NCBI GenBank assembly: GCA_017562135.1
Contig: QEYB01001046.1
Span: 5,518,001-5,582,000 of the forward strand
Length of the DNA: 64,000 nt
Source: Dipylidium caninum
Taxonomy: Eukaryota; Platyhelminthes; Cestoda; Cyclophyllidea; Dipylidiidae
Reading direction: 5' to 3'
Part shown: positions 27,001 through 39,385 of the stretch, in pieces
Layout: each line of letters begins with the position of its first letter
How positions within the stretch are numbered: the stretch's first letter is position 1
Notes under the pieces: generated by a model
Database searches by the model: none
Told to the model about the DNA's origin: nothing
Seen by the model: the letters and a program-made list of their open reading frames with translations, nothing else
Made by a program: the position numbers and the translations under genes

Positions 27001-29002
27001 TGTATTTTCCCTATCAAATCGAGTTTATGTGTGTGGAACAACGATCCCTGTTTATGTAAAGCAACACATATTGCATGGAGAACAAACCTAAAATGCGATG
27101 GTTAATGTTTAAAAAGATAATAACTTCACAGTTGGAAATCATATTGAGTTGAAAAGTTAACTGCTTGTAATTGCCAATCCGGACTAGATGTTGTTGAGAG
27201 CTGCCTTGCTCCGTTTGCAGGTGCTTTTAAACCTAAGGTGTGATGGTTCACAACCGAACAAATCACTTGGACACATGTTGGTCACGCATGCGAGACCCAA
27301 CTAAATTTCCCACCGACTTCTCTTCTCACGATTTAATGAATTGGGTAACTCATCCGTTCATCAACCTTCAAAATGCCGTAGATTTCCCTACTCTCTTTCC
27401 TTTATTCTGCATTGTAAAAGTGAATGAGGCGACGTGGTGCCGTTATGCTAGGGCCAGCAGTAGAGGATGTTGAGGCTATGTACTAGTGAAAGTTAGGGGT
27501 TGAATCTTTCCTCGTAATGCGGTAGATATTTGAGTGAACAAATGGCAACCTTGCGTGACGCCATCTCGGCTGATTTCACCCACTCGAGAGAGGGCATTTA
27601 GTGCCAGTTTTTCCTACAAATTGCGTGCGCCTTTGTAGAAATAGACATAGTGGAGTTCAAGGCAGCCTCCAACAGGGAGAGTGCCAATGATCGTTGAATG
27701 AATGTCTAAACTTCATGATGGTGCTCTTGCTACGCTTTAAGGCACAGGTCAAAGAAAATCTATCTACGTCATCTCCATCAGGAGCAGTAAAAATCTGGCC
27801 GTCAATCAAGGTTGCGGCCAACTCTTCCTTTCCCTTGTTTGAGAGCTATGTTCTTCTTGGCTGGAATTTTCCATGTCTTCTACTATCCCACCCGCCAAGA
27901 CACTATCGTCGCTTAACGTGTTGCCGCCTAGTCGAATTGGAAGGAGCAGCAGATCGAGCGTTCAACTGAGATATCGGTACGTAAGGCATAAATGTATTGC
28001 CATTCCCTTCACGCCTTACTGTGCTATGGTCCCCGATCTCACGGGCGTCACTTGAAATCGCCTTTGCTAAGCCGCGACCAACTCACATGCACAGCGGCAG
28101 GAGCCTAGTTGTCGCTCCAAGCTCTATCTGGGCCCTATGTAGATACAAATTTAGTAGACACAATAACGTTGTTGAAAAGAATTTTCAAAAGATTGTGGCA
28201 GTTTGAACCACTGAGGTAACATGGCGCTGTACTACGTGAGTAGCGTAATCCACATGGACAATAATTCAAGAAGCGGACCGACTCTCCGCTGGGAAATTAT
28301 CTGTTCGCACCTTTGCTGGCTCTTAGCGCTAATGAATTGTGCCATTTCAGATTAGGTTATCATCAGGATAGGTAATATTAACCTGTCGAGTTCCATTGTC
28401 GAAGTGGTATGGGTTCCGGCTCGCATGGTCTCCTGCCGCCTTCATCGCCGTATACGGTTATACCGAAGCAGTGGGAATCGTCTGGCGACGGGTCTACATC
28501 GAACGCCGAGATGTCTCAGAGACACTAGGTTTCATAGACTCCTGACAGTCGCGATCACTTATATCTCCACTTTTTCTACCAAAGAGTCTTTTAGTTCGTC
28601 CTCTCCTCAGGAGTGTTTGGAATCATCCATTAGTAAGAGTTTCAATTTCACTCACTTTTTTCACTTCTGGCGCGTGATTGTTTTTTCGCGTGGCTTCACA
28701 ATTTTTTGGGGGAAAAATAAGAAATCTGTTTCTCTCTATTTTGTTTCACACGCCTGCAACCCTGGTCGGTCGGCCCACACAACGCCATATCAATTAATAA
28801 TGCCTGTCATAATTTAACCTTTCGCGATTGCGTGCGCATTGTAGGTGGGATTTTGGCTCAGTATAATTTTGCGCACTCCCTCTCTGCGGCAGAAGACTTG
28901 CCCTGTTTTATGCTTTTATATGTATGCCTGTTAGTGACCGTGACGGGTCGGCGGCTACCAGCCGCGAAGATATGCGGCCTGAGGGCGAGAGAAGGCGGCA
29001 GC

Positions 29003-29065
29003 GGGGCGCGGAGGGGCGAGCCCGGGTGGGCGGTGGCCGCGCGGGGGGTGATGGGGTGGGGGCGT
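29003..29065 (+). repeat. G-rich run with potential G-quadruplex
   Basis: Runs of three to six G recur through GCGGGGCGCGGAGGGGCGAG and continue past it to a GGGGTGGGGGC stretch near 29060. It is one of several such runs in the gene-poor block. The structure is inferred, not shown. Confidence 0.45.
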
Positions 29066-31146
29066 AGGACGACCGTGGGAATGCGGCCGCAACGGGGGAC
29101 CGACTCGTACCAGACATGTGACCTTCAAAACGCTCAGCTTATCAGCGGCCCTCATTGTCTACCTGCATATATGCAAAAACCACACACATGGGCATGAATG
29201 AATGATTGAATGATGCGGAAGCAACGCTCCACCGGCAGTGGAAATTCAAAACCGCCATTTGTCTCTCCACTGTGATATTTTTGAATTTTATATACGTTTG
29301 TCGCGGAAAGGGTTTTCACTCCTTTCTCCGACACCCTCCTCCGCACCCCCTCCCGCCGCACCCCACCCCTGTCCTCCTCATTATTTTGCGCCCTCTCAGT
29401 GGAGCAAGACAGGCAGTCTTGACTGCAATCCAGTTGCACGAAACGGTGGCGCAGTCTCTGACATCCGACCGTAAGAGTGAAGAAAGTATGGAGGAAAATA
29501 GGTTGCCCAGTTGTGCGTCCACAAATCTCATCTTTGTTTGTAGAATTTCAATCAAAACATGTCCCCTCGTCCCGTATATCGCATACCGAGCTGCAATTGT
29601 GGTTTGACGCAGAAAACATGCATCGAAGTTTGGGCACTGGCAATGTTGCTTCTATATTATTGTTAGATTAGTTCTCTTGCGGACGAATTTACTGAACTTT
29701 GTGGAGGCTAAAGTCGGACCTGAGGTAGTTACTGCGCTTCGCGTGGGAGACTAAGTCTTCCGCGGTTTCGCTCCGTCGCGTTTTGCAGTTAATAGTCAAG
29801 ACCGAGTGCCCGAAGCCTGGTTGCTGGCTTTTAGTTTCATTCATGGAGCGAAGGTATTACCGCACAAATTGTGACCCGCATTACATGGATGTCGGCTCAT
29901 GTCAGACATGTGACCGCTAGTATTACCCGTAAAACGATCAGCGGGTGGGTCACGCCCCGCGAGGTCACCCAAACTGGCGGTCGAACACGAAGGTCGCGTG
30001 GCCTCCAGGTTCGGTGCGCAGCATGTTTTTGTGTGTGGGCCGCCGCGTGCATGTTTCTCTGCGTTTAGGCAGGATAAGTTCTGACCTTTTGCGACGTCCT
30101 CTAAAAGGGTGATGGTAGGTGGTGGAGAGATTCCGTGTGGTAGAAGCAATAACAAAAGGTTTCTTATAAACAACTTTGGTTTAGGGCAGCGCAGACGTAA
30201 GATTTATGCAAAGTATCTTATGACAGGCATCTGTTTCGCCTCCGTTAAACATCGGTCCACGAGTAGGAGCGGCTTGAAACTTCCCCTGAAATTAACATCG
30301 GCGAAAACAGAAAGACTTTATTTCAAAAACATATGACACAAAAGTGGAATGCGAGACCACCGTCCTAAATACCATTAGTGGACGGGAGACTTGGCCTGTC
30401 TTCGTTGTCTGCTTCAAATTTTAATCGACGCAGACGTGTGACGAGAGAGGAAAGGCTTCAAAAAGTAGGCGAATTGTTTAACCGGCCTCCTCATCCTCTG
30501 GCATTGGTCCCTCCACCGAGTGTCCCATTAGGTGCACGGTGTAGGCAAATGGACGTGCCTTACTTTGAATGGCATGCGGTGGTGACGGGTGGGCTGGAGG
30601 GTCCCCGATGTGCGCCGTTGAGCTCTGTTCTGCGTTCAGGATGCCCTCAAGACAGGCACCCTCAGTCCTCACTCACACTCACACATTTCTTCACTTTTGT
30701 AGTTTATGGACTTCAATTTTTTGTGCCCTGATAATGATCGGACCGTCTGAACAATTCACCTCGGTGAGTTATTATAAAGAAAAAGTAGTGACATTTTTGT
30801 GCATGGTAAGCTAAAATTTGATGGCCGACCACTAATCCCCCAACTTCATGTCGAAGGTGTGTAGATGCCAGGTGTGATGTTGACCTCGAAGCCCCCCCGG
30901 AAAGAGCACAAACAGCGACTGCTTCTCTATTAACTAGCTAGGCTCGCTCATCCTCGTGCGTAAATGCGCGTCTCCTACGAGCGACTACCATGCTGCTAAT
31001 CTCCTCTCCTGTAGCAACTTTTCTGCACGCGCCTATTGCAGGACATGCGGCCGGAGGCCGGTGGAGGGGCCCACCAACTCCAATGGAAGAAGTCATTCTT
31101 CCCTTGGACGAATCCTCCTCAGTCCCGTGCCACCATAACAGGCAGA

Positions 31147-31488
31147 ATGTCAGAGTGGTCCCGATCACATTCGAATCAAAATCCTCACGTCAACATAGAA
31201 TATTTCAACGCATTGATATACAATGTGGCTCAAGCCTTCTCCTCGCTCTCCAACTCCCTTCCTGGCGGTGATGATTCACGTACTCAGACAATTCAGTTGA
31301 AGACCGGGCTTGACGACTTCGGCGCTACGGCCACCTTCCCAGTCTTCCGGTTCTATAATCCTGATGCCCGCGCTTTCCTTTCCAAAAGCAATTTGACCCG
31401 AGAAGTCGTTGCTCAGACTCGTGACTCCTTCAGCGAGAGCAGTAGGTTAACCTTTCATAAAAGGCATTTATCGGTTGTTAGGAGGTAA
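31147..31488 (+). CDS. Coding-like open frame, unrecognised (exon or element remnant)
   Basis: One plus-strand frame reads through this stretch with no stop. Codons mostly end in C or T and the product looks protein-like, for example IEYFNALIYNVAQAFSSLSN then GLDDFGATATFPVFRFYNPD. I recognise no domain. No paired acceptor and donor could be fixed. It may be an internal exon of an unannotated plus-strand gene or a fragment of an old mobile element. Confidence 0.25.
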   Translation: MSEWSRSHSNQNPHVNIEYFNALIYNVAQAFSSLSNSLPGGDDSRTQTIQLKTGLDDFGATATFPVFRFYNPDARAFLSKSNLTREVVAQTRDSFSESSRLTFHKRHLSVVRR

Positions 31489-34400
31489 AATACAAAGAAT
31501 TTGGGCATAGTGTGTAACAGAAAGTGCGCCACTCTTTACATTTTAAACTGCATTGGTATATGCGGCCGTCCGGACCTGACGCCAAGATGGCTTTGAACGT
31601 CGCCATCAAATTGAGCCGCTAGGGGATCCGTGGTTGCATGGCGACATGCCAGAATTTTCTCACAGTCACCTTATTGCCGTAGTCTCTCGAAGAACCGTGT
31701 CACCTTCGTGACCACTCGCCCTCTGCCTTGACCCGAAGGCGACTGCGGTCTGGGGTGCCACATCGGACGTGCTGCACGCATAATCCCGGGGGCGGAGTGA
31801 GGAAGCGACAGGGGGCGGGGGAGAAGATGGTCTTTCTTCCAAAATGAATTGGCGAATCCGAGGCGAACCTAAAACTGCAGTTCTTAGTCCAGAAGGCTGA
31901 AAAGCAATAGCCCATTAGTTTTGCCTTCACCCGAAATGGGCTTTCGCATTCTATCAAGTTGTGTTTGTCTGATAATTTCTTTTCTGACTTTTTCTTCATT
32001 AGTTGAATGGGAGTGGATTCCTCAACCACAGAATTCCGGTGCTTTTCTCAGAAACAGGGCTTCCAAGCACTTTCTCTGTTTCAACAAGCACGGAAAGCCA
32101 ATTGTTCGCGTAAGTCGAGGTGGCCGGCACTCTGCTTGCGAATCTAACCTCAGTTTGACCCGTTAAATTCTGACCCGCCTTTTGTGGACTTGAGAACCAC
32201 CAGAATGTGAGCAGAATATGAACTATTGCCCAGTTACATTAACGAAAAGCCCATGGGATGCGTACGGTCTCTTCACTTTCCCCATGGGGCGTCCACACTC
32301 CCATCGACACACCTCATAACAACTCGGGCAGACAGGTGGGACTGCCTGGCATAGCGGGCGGACTTTCTAGGTTCTCGAGAAGTAGCCTTGATGGTATTGT
32401 CTGCAATCGTGAAAAGTAGGCAAATGCATGTCCTTTCAGATGGTGGATTACCACTGTGTCAGTTACACCTCAAACACACGCAATATGTGGCGGTCAATTT
32501 GCATTTCAGAGACGTATAAACTTACGACGATGTCTCCTACGTGGCGCCCTTCCACGCCGCGAATTCCTTATTCCATCCGAGGCCCAAAAAGCCGAGTACG
32601 TCCACGCAGCCGGGAGATCAGAGTCTTCGCCGCTGGAGCCTACCACCAACAGCAGCTCACCACGAGTGGGGCGCAGCTTGAGGTCAGGGCAGCAGCTGCT
32701 ACGAAGTGATAGTTCTGCGAAGTTCGCCATCCCCATTGGCGTTCACTTGATGTCTAGGTTGCACAGGCCGCCCTGGTACATAGGCTTCTGTCCTAGCGGA
32801 CGCGCTTTCGCCAACAGCAGGCCATACATGGCCTCATGTCCCAACTACCGTCTCGCCAAGAGATGGAACTTGCTCTATGTCTGCCCACCGATACCGAGTC
32901 AATGCCGGAGACCTGAGTGTTTGTCACTTAGACATGCATCTGCGCATCCGACAAAGTGTCCACGGTCTTGCCAATTCGCCATTCACTGTGGTGACGTCTC
33001 GAATGTGTTCTTCTCAGTGAAACCTTGAGGTGTGGCCGGCCTCGACTCCACCCAACCTCCCCTCCGATTCCATATCTGTCCCCCCTCTATCCCCCCCACC
33101 CCACCCCCGTCGGCATCTTTGCAACCACCCGTAAACTTTGCACTCACCTCAAGTCATTCCGGATGCCAATGACCGCTCTTCCACCCAACACCCGCTCTGC
33201 TGCCCTCGTTCCTGTGTTAGCTCTTCGTAGATTGTTATACGCAATACACATATCGTGGGATTAGTGACATGTGCAAAGTGCTCATTGCGGTAATCGTGTA
33301 TATACTGAAATGTACATGTGTCAGAGCACCCCTCTCCAGCCCGCCTCTGCGCTACGCGAGCGGTTGCGGGTGCGTCTCTGAGAAAGTGATGCGACGAACG
33401 AAGTGGTCACCTTGAGCGCAGAATTCTTAGTGCGTGATGGAAGAGGCTCGTCACATGATATGGCCAAGGTTCCAACTCTATCCGCGGCTCTTCCCGGTGC
33501 TCATGAAACCATTTAGTCTTGTCGACGTTACTTCCTGCTCGTTATTGTGTGTGGTTGTAGTTGTGCTGGGCTCATAATTCAGCTCAACAAAAAACTCTTT
33601 CCTCGGTATAAAAATACAAGTAGGGCGAATTATTTGAGTCGTATAGTCGCTGCTGCGAGGCTTATCAGCCTCGGGTTCATTTCAGGCTCGTCATCGATGT
33701 CTGGGAACATCACTCACACTGTGGCATCACGTTGAGTACCTTCACTCGCCGAGCGGGGCAGTAAAACATGTCCATTCCATACCAGCGTTAATGTAGATGG
33801 AGTTTGACAGGAAGGAGGACCACCTGGTCTCAATGAATGCTTCTTGTCAAGTTCTCATGTGGTGGTGGGAATACATGAGAAGTGCGAATAGCCTGAAACG
33901 AGAATCAGCCGTCGAGACAGGACAGGAGGTTGGCTGTGGAACAGTTAGAGGAGTTGACCTTGTCTAATGACGATGGGCATCCTCTAGAGTAGCACTGCCA
34001 GATTGTGTAATGTGCTTGTTTCTGGTAGATCATAATCTCCTCACAAATGGCCACATCCTTGGCATAGAAGTTCACCAAAACCATTTGCGTATTCGTCCAC
34101 CCGCTGATTGGTGTCAAGGTCTACCTGGTCCGAGTTGGACCTCCTTATCTATTGCAGATAATCGCCTTGTGACAAGGTGAATAAAGGTCCTCCCTTCCGA
34201 ATGCTGTTATGGTCTCGAGGCAAGACTTCGCAAAAGATCGCATTCCTGTCCCACCAAACGGTTAACGTGGAAAGCGATAAAACTGGGCGACAAAAGGACG
34301 CAATATGGGAGCGTTTAAACGGAATCCTAACCTAACTTGCGCTGAATGACAATTTCCCTCGTCCGTCACATTGTATATTAGGCATGAGCAACAGATCCGT

Positions 34401-34906
34401 AGAAACCGTTCCGGGAAAAGACGCAGGAGAGAAAGTGTGGGAATCTCGTGGGCCGTTTGACATTTTCGTACCGGGACAATCTTCCGAACGCAGCAGCGCA
34501 CATGCACCGACGCGCGGGGGATCCTCAATTCGCCTGGTCGACATGTAAGCCGCCGACTCGGCGGACGCTTCGCTGACCGTGTGCTGGCGCTGAGCCTCGC
34601 CACCGCAGCATCTAATATCGCCCACTTGGCAGCCGACGCCTCCGTCGCGGGGAGGGCGTTTGCGAGGACGAGTATCCTCGAGGCCACGCGCATACACAAT
34701 GACCCTCAAATTCGCTGTTTTTTGTACCGACTTATCATAAGATGAGACCCCCTTGTGAACAGAAACTGGGAAATATGAAGAGATGTTGAGGAATGCTAAG
34801 CTAAGTTAATCTTTGCCGAAGAAATGCTGGACCCCGTTAAATACATTAACAAGGTAGAGTTGCGCGCCAAGGCTGACAATTTTAAAAGGTGTCTTTCTGA
34901 TTGCAG

Positions 34907-35065
34907 CCCCTCTTGGTCGCCATGCCGCGCCGTCGTCACCTGGAAGCGCGCATCGAAAGTAAGGTCGTAAAATTACCAACATTTAGCGTTAAAAACTCTT
35001 CTTGCACCATTTTCCAACCGCTGAGGTGTAGAGGAAACAAAACATCTTCGCAGTTTCCTTCTCAG
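34907..35065 (+). CDS. Candidate exon with strong splice sites, product unknown
   Basis: A textbook acceptor (GTCTTTCTGATTGCAG) and a textbook donor (CTCAG|GTAAGT) bound a 159-nt open block. An ATG at 34922 opens MPRRRHLEARIESKVV, followed by a hydrophilic stretch ending SSQFPSQ at the donor. It could be a first coding exon or part of a 5' UTR. No neighbouring exon was matched, so the gene is not defined. Confidence 0.3.
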
Positions 35066-38000
35066 GTAAGTGAAGGCGCCGCGTCTGATTCGCATAAGCA
35101 CCTTATTGTGCAGTCTTTGGCAGCTTTTAAGGGAGCATCAGCACCCAGCCAAACGCCAGCCCCAAAGCCTCCGACAAAGAAAAGAAAAAAATACGTTATA
35201 TGAGGAGATACAGGATCAGGAGGGAGGAGTAACACGATTGTAAGACACAAGTCTACCAGGGGAGGAAAGAGGGATGCGATGAGTTGGAGGAATTTTGGCG
35301 AGTCAGAGTAGGGTGGGGCGGGGGGGGGGAGAAAGTCGCCCACGAAGTCGATGGCACTTTGTTGCCAACTTGGCCTCAGGTCTCAGCCTCACTTGCTGCA
35401 CGTACTTCCGCACCTGATCGGCGTTCCTCGGGGATAACGCGGCTAATCAAAGGGAATTAAGAAGTCAGGCAAAAGAAATGGAAGGAAAGGCTGCACGGTG
35501 GGTTCCTGAAGTCAATAAGTGAGAAAGTTAATACTAAGAGGGAATTGCGTTTAAATAGTTAAGCAGGCGACCTTCTTGCCCATTTCCTTAAATCATGGGG
35601 CTGGTGTTCATTATAGAGACCACAAAAAGCAAATTTCGTGGTCTGAGGTGCCAACGCCAAGTAAACTCTCGTGAACATCACACAACCTTTCATTGTGGAT
35701 GAGATAGTGCAAGTTGAAAAGTGGGTGGAAAGTGGATTAATTGCAAGAGGGAATTTGATCGAGCATCAGGAAGGTGTTAAAAGTCTTATGCGACAAAGAG
35801 AAAAATCGGACGATGGAACACATAGACCAAACCCTCGGCTTTCCATGTGAGAGGGGATTGAGCTCAGCCCCCACTCGAATCCTTGCCAAAAACGGGGGAT
35901 GAGCGCGCGTACACACGCTTGAGGACTTGACAACGAGAACGTCCCAGCAAAAAATGACCGAAAAGTGACTCAGCAGTTTGGCCGATGAGCAGCAAAATAG
36001 CGGTCTCTCCAACGGCGTGAAGACGGTGATGACCCTGTCAGGAGCATTTGTGAAATGGGCACACCAATGACATTGTGGCAATGTTCCTTACTTGCACTTC
36101 CCAGTGGGGTTTCCAAAATTACCTCATCTTTCGCAAAAGTAGAGAGATGGTAAAAGCAATAAAGGGGAATCATAGAGAGAGGAGACTATTTACCACTTGA
36201 AAGCTTAGCCGGTATGCAATATCTGCCACAGTAAATTTTCAGGTGAGGAGTAACTAGTGTGGGGAGGATATGGTGCCCATCCGTTGAATTTCCTTCAACA
36301 ATCTGAAATACGCTGCATGGGCTGAAAGATAATAAAAGGGATCACTCACATAGGCATACATACAGGCAAGAGGACAAACATTATTATCCATTTCTGACCT
36401 TAGTGAAGATCCAGAGAACTGGGAGGCTTGTTACAAGAACTAAAAAACATTGGAGGCGCTAATGGTGATCAATTAGGGTAGGAGATCTTTTGCGAAAATA
36501 CACAAGAGTCAGCGAATGCAAGGTGCCTTTTTCTTCTCTTTCCCCACCTTACTCTCGAGCCTGGGTCTGGCCAAAGAGCGCAACCGCCTCCTTTCGAACC
36601 TCGACCTCCACCACCGCCATCGCCTCCTCCCTACTTTCCAGACTGACCGCGCCGTTACACCCACAGAAGAAGTATCGGCGGCGAAAAGAAGAAGATACAT
36701 AGGCGTCTCAGTTAGAATTTGTCGCTGTCACCGCAAAGCGTATATTTGACGAAAACACGGAGGGCAAGTTAACAGCCCAGATTCCAAATACAGCTCATTA
36801 GCAAAATATTACCCAGGCTACTTGTTTATAAGAGGTCGTATTCCCCTTAAGCGCGAGATCATCACAACGTGAGTGCTTCCAAGACCAGCGCTCAAGACGG
36901 CTACAGAATGTGGTTTTGTGCAAGAAAATTGAAAAAAATAACAGATGCACTAGGTTTATAATATCATTGCCATTTTTCATACGCATTTAAATGCGAAATT
37001 AAACGAAAAAATTGTAGTAACATTTTCCAAACTCAAATTCAACAATGTCTAAGCGTATTGCTTTAATCCATCCAAATAGAAAACTAATGTTTACCGTAAA
37101 AATTCAAAATTAGTTGCCAATGTCACTTCATCGACACTAAGAAGAGCAAAGAGATTCCTCCTAATATTTAGTATATACGGTATGCGTGAAGGGCGAGGCT
37201 AATTCTGGGCACTTAAAAGAAATTTAAAGACATCGACAAAAATTAATCTTCGCTCTATTGCTTTCCCATTGAATTCATCGGAAAATAACGATTACTTTGT
37301 GGACAGGTATTCAATATATTCCCCAAACTCAATGACGGCCTCGTTTCATTTTATAAATGCTAAGCATTATATCTACAAAAAATAAGACAAACTTCTCAGA
37401 CTCTCCATGTATTTGGAAGTTTAGTCTGCTATTGCCACGAGATGAATTGGAGGTCATTGAAACCTTATTTCGCGAAGTGCACATTGTGATGACATTACGT
37501 GTATTCTGGCGAATTAAGTGCAACAACATTGAAAAGAAAGTTTCGCCCCGCATTCTGCCAGATCAGTTTTCAATCAAGTTTAAAATAGAGTGCGTTACTG
37601 AATATTTATAAGTAATAGATAAATCAGAATATAAAATTAAGCTCAGAGGAATAAGGACGTAAATTAAGTTAAAATTTACGACAAAATGATCGGCTTTACT
37701 TGGGGACAATGTTCACTTCAGCGCTTCTGTTCTTGTGCTTGCTTAATTTTAGCGATTTTACATGTCAGTAAGTAAAAACTATCACAAGGTATTTAAATGG
37801 AATTTCAGAATGAAAACACGCCCATTAACAATACGATTAACAAGTTGTCTAGAGCATTAAAAATAAATAATTTAAGCAAGGCCCTCACACACCTTAAACA
37901 GATGACGAAGTTTGATAAATCATAATTCTGCTTGTTTATTGAAACCAAAGTGACGCAAAATCATAGGGAGCGTTTTGCATGCATGTAGGTAGGGTGCCAC

Positions 38001-38859
38001 TTCGTGTTCCGTGGTGTGACCAATTCCTGTGGTTGGCCTCGAATCATACTCTATGAGAAAGTGCATAGCCAAATTGGGAATAATGAATGAACAAAGTGAT
38101 GGGTGAGGATTCTGTCCACGCTTCGCCATATGATTGGAGATAGTTTGTTAATGACTTACGGGTTCCTCGTTCTCTTGTCGTTTTCTAGACTTTGCGGTGA
38201 AAAAGCTGGTTTGGAGCCACAAAAAAGGCACAATGAATTAGTCGACCATAACGCAAATGCCGGAGAAACGCCCAAAGTACATTTGTCTTGATGTTTTATT
38301 TCTATTACCTTGTGAGGACGCAAGCATACGCGCAAGTAAAGGCCGAAAGATTAGATACTTGAGGATTCCCAAGGCAGTTGATTTCATGTCACCATCCTTT
38401 GTGCATTGCATATCGGACGTCCGAAGGGCCAACATCATTGAGCAGATGAAAAAATCATGTAAATGAGTGGTGCTGCACGTATCTGAGTGTCGCTTCTTTC
38501 ATTAAAGTTCTGGAAGCTAGCAGGACTTGTGTCGGTTTCTTCGATGTCGGACTTGGGGTCTGTGGTCACGGCAGCTAGGGGCCTTGTGGTGGTGGGGGGA
38601 AGGGGGTTTTCCGTATCGTTCGCTTCCGGCCGTAAAGTGTAGCGGGTATTCGGATTTCGCGTCGGTGGGTGTGTGGCGTTCTAGGGGGTACGGGCCGATG
38701 TTGGGAGTTTTCTCAAGGCGTGGGAATTTGTACGCCTCACAAGTTGCCTTTTTTTGTTGTCATGATTTCCATAAAATTATAACGTTCTGCTAAATTTAGC
38801 CAAGTGTATTCATTGCCGAAAGTTATTGGGATATTTTGTAGTTTTGTGAAAGAACTTAC
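35066..38859. other. Intergenic, nothing recognised
   Basis: Short frames occur on both strands (for example plus 37357-37611, plus 38257-38466, minus 35737-36081) without motifs. A G-rich run lies at 35311-35332 and another near 38575-38606, inside a GC-rich patch at 38520-38730. The plus strand is mildly A-rich around 37600-37900, which would fit minus-strand transcription, but the bias is weak. Confidence 0.45.
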
Positions 38860-39055
38860 GCATTACTGTTGTTTGTGTAGATTCGTCTGTGCCCGGCTGG
38901 TTCGCATTTGCCGCTGCCGGAATGTTTGTGTCCTCCGTGTCCGTCGTTTCTCCTTTACCCTGCTCGCATATTTCGATTAAGCAAATTTTTAAGTCTTTCT
39001 CATCTACTTTTCTTATTTTGATTGAGTGATGTGTGCTTTTCACGTAGACTTTCAA
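38860..39055 (-). CDS. Candidate minus-strand exon opposite the NDUFB3 5' region
   Basis: An open minus-strand frame reads KIRKVDEKDLKICLIEICEQ and then an acidic, Asn/Gln-rich stretch ending STQTTVM. It terminates exactly at a strong donor (ATGC|GTAAGT) at 38860/38859. It has no in-window start codon in good context and overlaps the first NDUFB3 exon seen on the plus strand by a few bases. It could be the first exon of a divergent gene running left. No later exon was found and no family is recognised. Confidence 0.25.
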
Positions 39056-39385
39056 GTGGTCACTTCACCTGGATTAAGCCCAATTGGCAAGACTACAAAG
39101 TTGATCACCCCGAAGTCGTTCGCCATATTAAACGCTTAAAAGAGCAAGGATTGAAAGATCCCTGGATCAGGTCAGCCATTTTCGTTTTCTTTTACTCTAT
39201 GCGATAGGAATTACGTTTGGATTTACTCTCCTCGCATTCATAAAACACCATGGCAGTTGTGTAAGAGTTGCTTCTTCAATCGATTGCCTCATGGACTGGC
39301 AATAGCAATTGTTTACACGATCGGTCAATCGGCTTTCCTGAAGTGGTACAATGGGATGGGTTATGGTGAAGCGCATGCCCATTAA
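39048..39385 (+). CDS. NDUFB3: NADH dehydrogenase 1 beta subcomplex subunit 3 (B12), complex I
   Basis: Accessory membrane-arm subunit of mitochondrial complex I. Two exons are seen: 39048..39170 and 39208..39385. The first encodes SSGHFTWIKPNWQDYKVDHP and then LKEQGLKDPWIR, matching the human MPDYRQWKIEGTP...AAKGLRDPWGR block. The second encodes NYVWIYSPRIHKTPWQL, a single membrane segment (GLAIAIVYTIGQSAFLKW) and a His-rich tail GYGEAHAH. The junction AG|G restores R-N-Y across a 37-nt intron (39171-39207). About 100 residues are already present against 98 in human, so only a few N-terminal residues and the start codon are missing. They should sit in a short upstream exon, because the frame closes at 39019 and an acceptor-like CACGTAG precedes 39048. 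Confidence 0.85.

Larger units (their letters stand above)
27001..34906. other. Gene-poor block with alternating GC-rich and AT-rich patches
   Basis: No gene is recognised over 7.9 kb. The A/T asymmetry disappears, unlike in the flanking genes. Notable parts are a G-rich run at 29003-29065, a C-rich pyrimidine run at 29320-29380, a C-rich run near 33060-33110, a CpG-rich patch near 34440-34690, and coding-like frames at 31147-31488 and 32456-33028. Degenerate transposon DNA is a reasonable guess, but I saw no intact transposase or reverse-transcriptase motif. Confidence 0.5.

Noticed and set aside
27694..28080. Minus-strand stretch resembling a reverse-transcriptase fragment (a LIDGQIF-like phrase)
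   Set aside because: No YADD-type catalytic motif or palm-domain order could be read, and frames break repeatedly.
29100..29990. Partial similarity between two segments sharing CAGACATGTGACC (about 29113 and 29906)
   Set aside because: The match extends only in scattered short blocks by eye; not enough to call a dispersed repeat without alignment.
32456..33028. 190-codon plus frame in the gene-poor block
   Set aside because: Considered as a retroelement gag or pol relic, but no zinc knuckle, protease or reverse-transcriptase motif is present and the amino-acid mix looks random (rich in Arg, Ser, Pro).
34262..34709. Two overlapping minus frames of 125-145 codons in a CpG-rich patch
   Set aside because: High GC lowers stop frequency; two frames are open at once and neither has a motif, so this is probably composition.
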